From Devosia rhodophyticola (lineage in GTDB: Bacteria > Pseudomonadota > Alphaproteobacteria > Rhizobiales > Devosiaceae), in NCBI RefSeq assembly GCF_028816475.1, contig NZ_CP118247.1, positions 806,001 through 870,000 of the forward strand: a stretch of 64,000 nt of DNA. Direction: 5' to 3'. The position numbers were made by a program, and so were the translations under genes. Position 1 is the stretch's first letter, and each line of letters begins with the position of its first letter. The notes under the pieces are model-generated. The model was not told the origin of the DNA and ran no database searches. It saw only the letters and a program-made list of their open reading frames with translations. Shown here piece after piece: positions 54,751 through 63,526 of the stretch.

Positions 54751-57559
54751 CGGCTCGGACCTTTCTGGTTTTGGTCTTAGGCTTGGCGGCGTCGTTGGCG
54801 ACCATTTTGGTATAGAGTTCGAACAGCTTTTCCAGACGCTCGGTATCGTTGCGGAAGCGGCGGCCGATGTAGATGCGTTCGAGGGTTTCGTCATTGCGCT
54901 CATGGGCGGCGCGCAGGTCGGCGGGCATGGTTTCGGGGTCGTAGAGATCGGCGATGGTGGCGGGGAAATGGGCTTCGCGGGCCAACAGAATGTCCTCGGC
55001 GCAGCGGGTGAGATCGGTTTTGTTTTTTTCAGTGAGTGTGGGGACGGGAAAGGTGTTCCAGCCTAGGGTGTTGGAATAGGAGAAATCGGTTCGCATACGC
55101 ACACAAACCGTGCCGATCCAGACCCAGTGTAGACGTGAGGCGATCAGCGCCATATTCCAGAGTGGGGCATCGTATAGGGCGAATGCCTTGTTATGCACCA
55201 CCGCCCGAGCTCCAACTAGATCAACTGGAAGATAGGGCCTAGTTTCCGAGCTCACAATGGGGACCACCAGGAGTGCATGTCTTGCCTCATATTGGTCACG
55301 GAACCGATATGGCACATCGACTAGCTTAAGCGCCTGAGCATCAGAAGACTTTTCCACGCGCGCGGCTCGTACTGCTTTAACTTTACGGGCAATTTCGGGG
55401 ATCTCGTTGGCTTCTTCCAGACTGTCCGCAGTTATCCATATGCACGCTCTCGGCGAGCCAGCAATAAGCTCTTTAGATCCATACAGCGGCCTTAGGAAAG
55501 CTTCGACTTTGGGAGCTTGCGTCAACAGTCTATGCGCCTCAGCAGGCTGAAGCATCAATGCATTTGCATAGTACGGGTGGTTGCCGAACTGCATTTGCGT
55601 TCTGTCATCGAAAGCCTTGCTTCGAGGGGCTACAAGAACGTTTTCAGCGGCCACTAGGTACGCGTTTATGTAGGTGGTTTCTCGCACTCCTACTACATCG
55701 TCATCCGCGACTACAAATAGTCTTCGCGTTCCACCTGCTTGTTGGGTCAACCCAATTATGGAGACAGTTACTCCAGCGTTTTGCTTGGCGAGATTTGCCC
55801 ACTTAAACGACGGATAGGCAAAAGAGATGGACGAGCCGCCTGCAAATATCGCTGGCCAAAAGGATGAGACCTGAATGCCCTGGCAAAGTGAGTTTGTCGC
55901 AACAAATGCTGCAGCGCTTGTCGCTGATGATATAAAATCCGCTGCCTTCATGAACCAGCCCGACACGTAGTCCAACGACAAGGTGTCCCTGCTCCTTCCG
56001 TTAAAGACCGCTCGCAACTCAGCCTTCTGTTCGTCCGACTGATACTTCCTGCCCAAATATGGCGGGTTACCGCAAATATACGTCTCCCCACCCTCATTTT
56101 CGAAATCGATCTGCGCCTGATCCAGCGGCGTTTCGAACAAATCATCCGCCCGATGCTTTACGCCCGTTCCCGTCGACGGGCACACGCTCAACCAATCGAT
56201 CCGCAAGGCATTGCCCTGCCTAATCCAATTTTCCTGATCGAGCGGCAGGAACGCCGCCAGGGCTTCCTTCTGGCCGCGATAGATCACATCGGCCTGATAT
56301 TCGGCAATGATCAAGGCCAGCCGGGCGATTTCGGCGGGAAAGTGGCGCAGTTCAATGCCGCGAAAATTGGTCAGCGGAATATCGCTCTTGCGGCCCTGAT
56401 CGCCGCGCCGCTGATTGATCACCGCTTCGATGCCGCGCATTTCCTTATAGGCAATGACAAGAAAATTGCCCGAGCCACAGGCCGGGTCGAACACGCGAAT
56501 GCGGGCCATGCGATTGCGCAGGTTCAGCAGTTTGCGGGCATTGTCGCCTGCCTCGTCAAGCTTCTCGCGCAGATCATCGAGAAACAGCGGATTGAGCACT
56601 TTGAGAATATTGGGCACCGAGGTGTAGTGCATGCCCAGCGCGCCGCGCTCTTCATCATCGGCAACGGCCTGAATCATCGAGCCGAAAATGTCGGGATTAA
56701 CGCGGGTCCAATCCAAGGTGCCGATATTGAGCAAATACGAGCGGGCGATGCGGCTAAAGCGGGGCACATCGGTGCTGCCGGAAAACAGCCCGCCATTTAC
56801 ATAGGGAAAAGCATCGGCCCAGGGGCGCAAGCCAGCGGCTTTGCGATAGCGATCATCGGGCGCGCCCTCATGTTGGGTCGGGGTATTCATGGCGGTGAAA
56901 ATGGCGCTGATAATCTCGTGGGTATCGGCACCATCGCGGGCGCTCATTTGCTCCACGGTGGCGGTAAACAATTGTTTGCCGTTAAAAATATCGGTGTCTT
57001 CGGCAAAAAAACAAAAGATCAGCCGCGCCATAAAGTGGTTCATATCGGGGCGGCGTTCGGCACTGCCCCAATCGGGATTGTCTTTGAGCAATTCGACATA
57101 GAGCCGATTAAGCCGGCTGGTGGCGCGAATATCAAAGGTGCTTTCGCGCACCTGTTTTACCGTGGAAATGCCCGCCAGCGCCAAAAATGCGCCAAAATGA
57201 TTGGGGAAATCGGCATAGGCGCAAATCAGCGGGGCGTCGTCGGCGCTCACATCCTCGGCGTAAAGCTCTTGCCCATCGGTTGCCAGCACAAAGCGGGCCT
57301 TGAACCGCTTGGTGGCGGGGCTGGCTTTGAGCGCTTCAAAGGCTTGGGCCGTGCCGCCCGGTTCGGCGATTTTTATATGAATGTGGTTGGTTTGCAGGAC
57401 GCCGCCCAGATCGGATTTGTTGGATTCGCCGCTGCGCAGGCGCTTTAGGGTGGTGGCTTTGTTGCCAAAGGCCTGGAGGAACGCGAAGGGGAATTCGGCG
57501 GCGTCAAAGGGCTGTTCGGCAAGTTCCGATATCGCCTGTTCGATCTCAACTGCGTTCAT
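54743..57559 (-). CDS. Class I SAM-dependent DNA methyltransferase, MmeI-like architecture
   Basis: A 938-residue probable adenine N6 methyltransferase. The N-terminal domain (EIEQAISELAEQPFDAAEF) has no PD-(D/E)xK nuclease motif that I can identify. A helical spacer follows, then motif I VFDPACGSGNF near residue 355 and motif IV ICGNPPYLG near 496, then a target-recognition region and a C-terminal domain ending KTKTRKVRADG. The recognition part (55150-56060) has less GC-biased codons than the flanks. ATG 57559 has GAGG upstream. It is the first gene of the four-gene overlapping operon and probably methylates host DNA at the sites the partner nuclease would otherwise attack. Confidence 0.88.
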   Translation of the reverse strand: MNAVEIEQAISELAEQPFDAAEFPFAFLQAFGNKATTLKRLRSGESNKSDLGGVLQTNHIHIKIAEPGGTAQAFEALKASPATKRFKARFVLATDGQELYAEDVSADDAPLICAYADFPNHFGAFLALAGISTVKQVRESTFDIRATSRLNRLYVELLKDNPDWGSAERRPDMNHFMARLIFCFFAEDTDIFNGKQLFTATVEQMSARDGADTHEIISAIFTAMNTPTQHEGAPDDRYRKAAGLRPWADAFPYVNGGLFSGSTDVPRFSRIARSYLLNIGTLDWTRVNPDIFGSMIQAVADDEERGALGMHYTSVPNILKVLNPLFLDDLREKLDEAGDNARKLLNLRNRMARIRVFDPACGSGNFLVIAYKEMRGIEAVINQRRGDQGRKSDIPLTNFRGIELRHFPAEIARLALIIAEYQADVIYRGQKEALAAFLPLDQENWIRQGNALRIDWLSVCPSTGTGVKHRADDLFETPLDQAQIDFENEGGETYICGNPPYLGRKYQSDEQKAELRAVFNGRSRDTLSLDYVSGWFMKAADFISSATSAAAFVATNSLCQGIQVSSFWPAIFAGGSSISFAYPSFKWANLAKQNAGVTVSIIGLTQQAGGTRRLFVVADDDVVGVRETTYINAYLVAAENVLVAPRSKAFDDRTQMQFGNHPYYANALMLQPAEAHRLLTQAPKVEAFLRPLYGSKELIAGSPRACIWITADSLEEANEIPEIARKVKAVRAARVEKSSDAQALKLVDVPYRFRDQYEARHALLVVPIVSSETRPYLPVDLVGARAVVHNKAFALYDAPLWNMALIASRLHWVWIGTVCVRMRTDFSYSNTLGWNTFPVPTLTEKNKTDLTRCAEDILLAREAHFPATIADLYDPETMPADLRAAHERNDETLERIYIGRRFRNDTERLEKLFELYTKMVANDAAKPKTKTRKVRADG

Positions 57560-57679
57560 TCTGGCCTCGACTTTTCGCGGCGACCGACCGCCCACCCGAA
57601 TCTATTTAGCGTGTAACACTGTTGGGTGAAGCGAAACACGAGTGCAAGCGCTCATGAACAACTGTTTCTTGGTCGGGCA

Positions 57680-58797
57680 CTAGGACAGTAGCACGCTACC
57701 ATGCCCGACCTTTTTTGCCAGCGCCGCAAGCAGTTGCTGCACGTCGGCATCATCGAGCGTATCCGTGCCGGGTGTGGGCAGCGCCATACGGCGGATCAGA
57801 TCGGCCTGCCGGTGATCGGGGACAGTTCCATAACTTGTCAGCGTCGTCAGCACGCCATTGTGGCCAAGGTTCTGCGACCATGCCTTGAACTCCTCCGGGG
57901 TTTTACAAACGCGCTCGCCTAATTGCGCCAGCATGTCGCGTACTGATGTGGATTGAAATAAGGCAGGCTCGCCGCTTCACATCCGGCCTTGAAGGCGTCG
58001 CGGATGGGTTGCGTCGTATTCCAGCCATGGCGAGACAGCCCCGCAGCGACAAAGCCACCATCAGGACCAATGCCGTTCAACGTCGCTGGAAACAGCGCAT
58101 CCTCATCGCCCCACTGCCGCTCGCGCCGCAGCCAGCCGACCCAGTCGATGACGATCGCCAACGCTTCACTGCCCACGGGGAAAAACCACGTTGTGAAGGT
58201 CTTGGAAAACTTGGTCCTCACGTCGCGCGCATCCTGCACCACCGCACTGCGTTCCAGGTCGACATGCTTCAGCTTGAAGGACGCAAGCGCATCTACGCGC
58301 GCACCGGTCAGGATAGCGAAGGCTACCAACGCACGGTTGCGCCGTTCCTGATCAGTGCCAGTCGGCATGGCGGAAAGAATATGGTGCATTTGCTCCAGCG
58401 TTGGCACCCGCTTTTCGCGTTTTGCCCGCGAGACCGACAGTTCCTTTTCCGACAGGTTGAAATAGTCGGCATCGTCATAGCGAATTTTGGTCTTGTAGCC
58501 CGGCTGACCGGCCAGCCAGAGAAAGAACGCGCGCAGCTCGCGAACCGTGCTCTGGACGGTCGACCAGCTCAGGCGGTCGGTCGATTTTGCGTTGGTCTGC
58601 TCGGAAAGTGCGGATTTGAACGCCACCGCCTGCTCACGATGAAAACGCTTGAAATCGCGCCAACGGGTCGCTTCCTCAAAGCGGTGTAGCGCCTTGGCCG
58701 CGCCATCAATCGAGGCTTCGCCGCGCCGCTTGGCTTCCTTCAGGTAATGAAAGTACTCGCGTTTGATCCGCTCATTGGCGGGATTGTGTTTGGCCAT
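57680..58797 (-). pseudogene. Tyrosine recombinase, frame-broken
   Basis: A site-specific recombinase of the phage integrase family, about 370 residues if intact. The core-binding domain is WSTVQSTVRELRAFFLWLAG; the catalytic residues are Arg in LTGARVDALASF, then HxxR, LGHNGVLTTLTSYG with His and the nucleophile Tyr. The frame breaks at about 57943-57948: FNPHQYATCWRN-stop in one frame, and SVRDMLAQLGERVCKT in the next; one missing base after the CA of the His codon restores PHSVRDMLAQLG. The break is not in a homopolymer. It is the third gene of a recombinase module with two upstream HTH genes. Confidence 0.85.
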
Positions 58798-58799
58798 AA

Positions 58800-59285
58800 T
58801 CAGTCCTTCTTTGCCATGTCACAATTCAGGGAGGGGATAGGCTCCCCATTTAGTCGTGAAGGGCCTTCCGAAATCTGGACCTGCAAACCGGGCATAACGA
58901 CCGCCAAGGCATCGCGTCGGGCGCGGCGATGCATCTCGGTGCCGCATGTCCCGCACAATGCCGTCAGGTTGCCGGTGCGGGCCTTGGTTGACGTCCAATC
59001 CACCATGCCCAGCGCCGGGGCGCGTGCCTCCCGACAGCGGAAGCAATAGAGTGTGCCGGGACGGCAGGGACGCTTGCGGCTGGCGTTGCGCTGCTCCAGA
59101 AACGCCCGAAGATCGCTACCCAAGAACAGCACTGGACGGCTATCGTCGATCGGCTTCAGGCCGCGTTGGCGCCAGCCCCGCACACTGTTCTTGTGAACGC
59201 CCAGCGCCCGCGCTGCTTCTTCCACCGAATAGGTCCGATGAAGCTTGATCGAGCGGGGATTGGGGCGTTGGCGAGACAACTTCAT
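58800..59285 (-). CDS. HTH plus zinc-ribbon protein of recombinase module
   Basis: A 161-residue protein: a MerR-like HTH (YSVEEAARALGVHKNSVRGWRQRGLKPID), then a C4 zinc ribbon (YCFRCREARAP...LCGTCGTEMHRR). It sits between a small excisionase-like gene and a tyrosine recombinase, with its ATG overlapping the upstream stop by one base (TAATG) and the recombinase starting 2 bp after its own stop. The context suggests a recombination directionality or DNA-targeting factor (inference). Confidence 0.75.
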   Translation of the reverse strand: MKLSRQRPNPRSIKLHRTYSVEEAARALGVHKNSVRGWRQRGLKPIDDSRPVLFLGSDLRAFLEQRNASRKRPCRPGTLYCFRCREARAPALGMVDWTSTKARTGNLTALCGTCGTEMHRRARRDALAVVMPGLQVQISEGPSRLNGEPIPSLNCDMAKKD

Positions 59286-59464
59286 TAATCCGCGCCAGGC
59301 GCGCCTTCGCCAATCAGCGCGCGAACAGAGGCCGTCTTGACCAGCGTGCGACGACCCACTTTGACCGTCTCAAGGCGGCCTTCCTTGATCAGAGCATAGA
59401 TAGACGTACGCCCCAGACTCAAAGCCTTGGCTGCGCCGTTGATGGAGGTTGCGATGGGTTCCAT
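59285..59464 (-). CDS. Excisionase-like small HTH protein
   Basis: A 59-residue protein with a MerR/AlpA-type helix-turn-helix: SINGAAKALSLGRTSIYALI, then KEGRLETVKVGRRTLV (beta wing). Such proteins act as excisionases or as activators of integrase genes. It is the first gene of the HTH/HTH-zinc/recombinase run, coupled to the next by a TAATG overlap. It is shorter than common ORF cut-offs. Confidence 0.75.
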   Translation of the reverse strand: MEPIATSINGAAKALSLGRTSIYALIKEGRLETVKVGRRTLVKTASVRALIGEGAPGAD

Positions 59465-59569
59465 GTTCGTTCCTTCACTTGTGGCCGCCAGCGCTCTGAC
59501 GGGTGTGAAGGTGAATGTACGGACGCTGGCGGATGGTGCAGCCGGATAGGGCCGGAAACAGCCGGAAAC

Positions 59570-60205
59570 CTAGTTTCCGGCCGAACGAAGTCTTAGTAAT
59601 GCAGCGCGAACTACAGGCTGTACGGTCGACCGGCTCAACGTGTCCAAGCCACGTGCCGCCAAGCGTTCTTCAATTGCCCCGATGACTGCATCCTGCCCCT
59701 CGGCACCGGAGCCGCTGGGCATGCCTTCTTCGTGAATGTAGTTCACCAACTCTGCGATCCAGTTGGTCCAGTTCTCGCTTTTTGGCCGCCCACCTCGCGC
59801 AACCCGCTCGAGTTGATCGGCGGGGCTGGTGTTGGTGGTTGGTGCATCAACAGGAAGGCTTGGGATAGGCGCGGAACTTGTGACGAGGCCGGCTGGCAGC
59901 ATCGACATAATGTCGCTTTTCAAGAATATGACGCCATAGGCCCGCCAATGCACTTTGCTACGTATCCAGGTGTCAAAATCCCCCGAACCCCATTTCTGAT
60001 TGAGCGCCGCGTGCCCTTTCGCCCACCAAAACATCGCCGGTATCTTTGCGTCCTCGTGCCGCTTATCGCCGACGACTAGCGTGTGTGCCTTGGCGGCAAC
60101 TAGTCCGTCATGTGCCCGACTACATATGACCTCTGCGGCCCGAGACGGATGTGCCTTACGCACAAGGTCATAGGCATCCGCTGCGCTGATCCACTCATCA
60201 TCCAT
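59570..60205 (-). CDS. Unknown protein in the mobile region
   Basis: A 211-residue protein, MDDEWISAADAYDLVRKAHPS to start, with a helical N-terminal part (AAEVICSRAHDGLVAAKAHTL), a Pro/Ser/Thr-rich linker near 110-130 and a C-terminal helical part (LERVARGGRPKSENWTNWIAELVNYIHEEGMP) that resembles the accessory proteins found next to integrases in alphaproteobacteria. No function can be assigned. It lies between the recombinase module and the decayed P4-type integrase on the same strand. Confidence 0.6.
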   Translation of the reverse strand: MDDEWISAADAYDLVRKAHPSRAAEVICSRAHDGLVAAKAHTLVVGDKRHEDAKIPAMFWWAKGHAALNQKWGSGDFDTWIRSKVHWRAYGVIFLKSDIMSMLPAGLVTSSAPIPSLPVDAPTTNTSPADQLERVARGGRPKSENWTNWIAELVNYIHEEGMPSGSGAEGQDAVIGAIEERLAARGLDTLSRSTVQPVVRAALLRLRSAGN

Positions 60206-60342
60206 ATGGACGAGATTAGCGATTAAAATAGGCGCGGCAAGCGTTAGCGAACGCCAGCGATCTTTGGTTGTGGATCAGGCGCCAACGGTAACAGGGAAAT
60301 GACTGCCTCGCCACCTTGACGCAGCATATCGAGGTGATCGCT

Positions 60343-61438
60343 TCACCACTGCGCCATCTGCACGCTCTCTTGCCAATAGATGGACCGATGGTAGGCCGCC
60401 CGAACTTGATTTCCCTCGCGGTGCGATAGCGCGCGTTCTATGGCGTCGGCGGGCCACATGCCGCTCTCGTTCAATAGCGAATTTGCGGTTGACCGGAACC
60501 CATGTGCGGTCATTTCATCGCCACCATAACCAAGTCTGCGCAGTGCGCCATTGATAGTGTTTTCCGACATGGGACGCGAAGTCGACCGAATGGACGGGAA
60601 GACATACAAGCCCCGCCCCGTCAAAGCTTGCATGTCGCGCAGGATCGCAATTGACTGCTTCATTGCATCTGACGGACTTCGCCGGGTCGCTGGAATATGT
60701 GAGGCGCCAGGCGAAGTGCGTAAACCGACGCGGGTTGCCCCTGATAACTCTCGATTGCCCGCAGCAACTCTCCCAAAGCGTTGGGATCGGTAATGGCCGC
60801 GTGATGCCTCACCTTCGGCGGCACCAGAGCGCCCATCAGCATATGCGCCGGGTCGTTGCTGGCCCGCGCCGTGGCAACTGCGTAGCGAAAAACGCGGCTG
60901 GCAAATGAGCGCATCCGGTTGGCCGTTTCGCGCTTCCCGGTTTGCTCAACCTTCTTGAGCACCGCCAGCAGTTCATGCGGGGTCACGTCCGCAACCGGCC
61001 GCGCACCAATCGCGGGAATCAGCAGCGCGGATAGCCAGCGGACCTTGTTCATTGTTGCCTGCGCCCGACCTTCCTGCTCCATCCTGTCTATGTATTCTTC
61101 TGCGATTGCTCCGAAGCTGTTGGCCGCCCCGAGGATGGTAGCAATCTTGGCGTCTTTTTTCTCCTGAGCCGGACTACGCCTTGGGCCAGACGCTTGCGTG
61201 CCTCGTCGCGCAGCGCACGCGCGTCCTTCAGGGTGACTGCGGGATAGCTGCCAAGCGACAGCAGCTTTTCGACACGCTTGGGTCGCCCCTGATCGTCTGC
61301 GCCATCTGCCCGGTACTTCATCCGCCACATAAGACCACCGGACGGCCGCACCAGCAGATGCAGGCCCTTCTCATCGGCTAGCTTGTAGGGCTTGGCCTTC
61401 GGTTTGACATTTTTAATCGCGGTATCGGTCAGCGCCAT
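60343..61438 (-). pseudogene. P4-type integrase, decayed
   Basis: Fragments of a P4-like tyrosine integrase: MALTDTAIKNVKPKAKPYKLAD (N-terminal arm-binding domain), LHLLVRPSGGLMWRMKYR and LGSYPAVTLKDAR in one frame; then KIATILGAANSFGAIAEEYIDRMEQEGRAQ through HIFQRPGEVRQMQ in a second; then IAILRDMQ, DEMTAHGFRSTANSLLNE and LSHREGNQVRAAYHRSIY in a third. The first break (about 61167) lacks one base. At about 60662 some 30-40 residues normally following RPGEVR are missing and the frame changes. Both breaks together make this a genuine pseudogene. The arm-type repeats upstream of its start are at 61468-61519. Confidence 0.88.
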
Positions 61439-61467
61439 GGCGGCGAACCCCAAAATCATCGCCGTAC

Positions 61468-61522
61468 TTTGGGGGTAACTTTATCGGCCGATTTGCCAAC
61501 ACCCCCAACCACACCCCCAAAA
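61468..61522 (+). repeat. Right copy of ACCCCCA-type repeat and an inverted unit
   Basis: TTTGGGGGT at 61468-61476 (inverted unit), ACCCCCAACCACACCCCCA at 61501-61519 (two direct units 12 bp apart). They lie just upstream of the decayed P4-type integrase start, where arm-type integrase sites are expected, and match the repeat at 51180-51198. Confidence 0.6.
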
Positions 61523-61631
61523 GGACGCGAATATTGGCGAACATGGCCGAACAAGCCCGACCATCACATGGTCATTTTTAGCAGTTTTCCGGGGTTTTCT
61601 CAATCATTCGCGGGGTTTAGCGAACAGAGAA

Positions 61632-61742
61632 ATGGTGCGCCTTTCCGGCGACCAGTCGAACCAAATATTCACCGAACTTGCTCAGTGGGAGCAGATTTTA
61701 AAGGACACATCGTTGGCCAAGCCAACGCCGCCCTCCTTGTGA
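61632..61742 (+). CDS. Possible 36-residue ORF before mobC
   Basis: A short frame MVRLSGDQSNQIFTEL ending TPPSL, stop at 61740-61742, 10 bp before the mobC start. It has no good ribosome site and no family. It may be a chance ORF. Apart from this and the repeats, nothing was recognised between 61520 and 61752. Confidence 0.2.
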   Translation: MVRLSGDQSNQIFTELAQWEQILKDTSLAKPTPPSL

Positions 61743-61752
61743 GGTGCGGGTC

Positions 61753-62232
61753 ATGTCTAAGCTCACACCAAAATTCAACGCTGCCCGTAACCTGGTCACA
61801 GACGCCCTCGCATCTCAAGCTGCGGCGATGCCCGCTGCCGTGCCTCCGAAGGCCGTCGAGAAGCCGAAACGTCCTGGGCCATTTTCTATACGCCTGAGCG
61901 ATGCTGACCGCGCCCGCCTAGCTGTTGAGGCTGCGGGCGCTCCGCTTGGGGGATACATCAAGGCCAAACTTCTCGGCTCGGTGGTCGTGGAGCGCAAGCA
62001 CCGGAAGGGCCTATCCATACAGGACAGGGAGGCGCTTGCGCAGGCACTGGCGCTGCTGGGACGCTCCCACCTTTCCAGCAATCTCAACCAGATCGCCCAT
62101 GCCGTGAATATCGGCGTGCTGCCCGTCACCCCTGAAACCGAAGCCGAACTGCTCGCCGCCGTTCAGGATGTGCGCCTGATGCGCCGCCTTCTGTTCAGCG
62201 CGCTCGGCTATCGCTCGGAGGATCAGCCATGA
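61753..62232 (+). CDS. MobC-like relaxosome accessory protein
   Basis: A 159-residue protein with a ribbon-helix-helix-like start (PGPFSIRLSDADRARLAVEAAGAPLGGYIKAKLL) and the MobC motif LGRSHLSSNLNQIAHAVNIG. MobC-type proteins help the relaxase open oriT DNA. ATG 61753 has GAGG 8 bp before; a GTG three codons upstream is possible. Its stop overlaps the relaxase ATG (ATGA). An oriT is expected in the upstream 61520-61750 stretch, but I could not identify one. Confidence 0.85.
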   Translation: MSKLTPKFNAARNLVTDALASQAAAMPAAVPPKAVEKPKRPGPFSIRLSDADRARLAVEAAGAPLGGYIKAKLLGSVVVERKHRKGLSIQDREALAQALALLGRSHLSSNLNQIAHAVNIGVLPVTPETEAELLAAVQDVRLMRRLLFSALGYRSEDQP

Positions 62233-63503
62233 TCCTCAAAGCCTCACAGCGTGGCGGCGGCCAAGATTTGGCCGTCCACCTCATGCGCATGGATGACAAT
62301 GAGCATGTGAAGCTGCACGAACTGCGCGGCTTTGCCTCGGACAATCTCAAGGGCGCTTTCAAGGAAGCCGAAGCGATCAGCCAGGGCACGAAGTGCCAGC
62401 AGTATCTGTTTTCGCTTTCCCTCAGTCCGCCGGAAGACGCCCGTGTGTCCGTCGAGGATTTCGAGAACACGATTGGCCGCATCGAAGATCGGCTCGGTCT
62501 CAAGGACCAGCCGCGCGCCATCGTCTTTCATGAAAAGGAAGGCCGCCGCCATGCGCATTGCGTGTGGTCGCGCATTGATGCCGACACGATGACCGCCAAG
62601 CAGATGAGCTTTTACAAGACCAAGCTCATGAGCGTGTCACGCGACCTTTACCTTGAGCACGGCTGGAAAATGCCGCGCGGCCTCGAAAATGCGGCTGAGC
62701 GCAATCCCACCAACTTCACACTCGCCGAATGGCAACAAGCCAAGCGCCAGGGCATGGACCCGCGCTGGCTCAAGACCGCTTTGCAGGATTGCTGGAAGCG
62801 CTCCGACAACCAGACCTCCTTCGAAGGTGCTTTGCAGGATCGTGGGTTTTTTCTCGCCAAGGGCGACAAGCGCGGTTTCGTCGTCCTCGATCATCAGGGC
62901 GAAGTGTACTCGCTCCCGAAAATGCTCGACCTCAAAACCAAAGAGGTTCGGGGCCGTCTGGGTGATGGCGATAAGCTCAAGTCCGTCGATCAAACCAAGG
63001 CCGTCATCGGCGAACGCATGACGTCCTCCATCCGGCGCCATGTCGATGAATCGCGGCAAGAGTTCCAGCGACGCGCCACTGCGATCGCTCAGAAGAAAGC
63101 CGAGATGACGGAGGCACACCGCAAGGCGCGCGCCGATGCCGAAGGCAGGCAAGCGGTGCAATGGGAAGCCGAAACCAGGGAACGGGCCGCGCGCCTGCCA
63201 ACGGGTTTGCGCGGTCTTTGGCATCGCATCACCGGACAATATCAGGAAGTCCGGCTCTCCAACGAACTGGAGGCCAAGGACACGGCGCTCCGGCATTCAC
63301 AGGAACGCCAGCAGCTTATCGATGCGCAGCGCAATGAGCGCGCCGTCCTTCAATTCGACTTCAAGCAACTCCGTAGCGCCCAAGCCAAGCAGCTCCTGGA
63401 GCTGCGCGAAGATGTCGGGCGCTACCTCAAATTCACGCGTCCCAAAGACCAGTCGCAGACCCTCGCGCGTGATGTGTCCCTCGGCCTGCGGCTCGAAAGA
63501 TAA
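62229..63503 (+). CDS. Relaxase / mobilisation nuclease
   Basis: A 424-residue MobA/VirD2-type relaxase, which nicks oriT and covalently leads single-stranded DNA into a recipient. VFHEKEGRRHAHCVWSRID is the metal-binding HxH motif (motif III). An N-terminal catalytic Tyr is expected, but the usual position is not clear in the first 40 residues, so the nucleophile remains unassigned. The C-terminal 170 residues are a charged coiled coil (SRQEFQRRATAIAQKKAEMTEA). It overlaps mobC by 4 bp. Confidence 0.85.
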   Translation: MILKASQRGGGQDLAVHLMRMDDNEHVKLHELRGFASDNLKGAFKEAEAISQGTKCQQYLFSLSLSPPEDARVSVEDFENTIGRIEDRLGLKDQPRAIVFHEKEGRRHAHCVWSRIDADTMTAKQMSFYKTKLMSVSRDLYLEHGWKMPRGLENAAERNPTNFTLAEWQQAKRQGMDPRWLKTALQDCWKRSDNQTSFEGALQDRGFFLAKGDKRGFVVLDHQGEVYSLPKMLDLKTKEVRGRLGDGDKLKSVDQTKAVIGERMTSSIRRHVDESRQEFQRRATAIAQKKAEMTEAHRKARADAEGRQAVQWEAETRERAARLPTGLRGLWHRITGQYQEVRLSNELEAKDTALRHSQERQQLIDAQRNERAVLQFDFKQLRSAQAKQLLELREDVGRYLKFTRPKDQSQTLARDVSLGLRLER

Positions 63504-63526
63504 CCCCTTCAATCGGAGATACGGTC

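Noticed and set aside
56153..57448. Plus-strand frame of 431 codons opposite the methylase
   Set aside because: Shadow of strong codon bias on the minus strand; composition low in motifs.
61633..61660. Second tRNA-like fragment (TGGTGCGCC...GTCGAACC)
   Set aside because: The stem strands do not fit a T arm and acceptor; probably chance.
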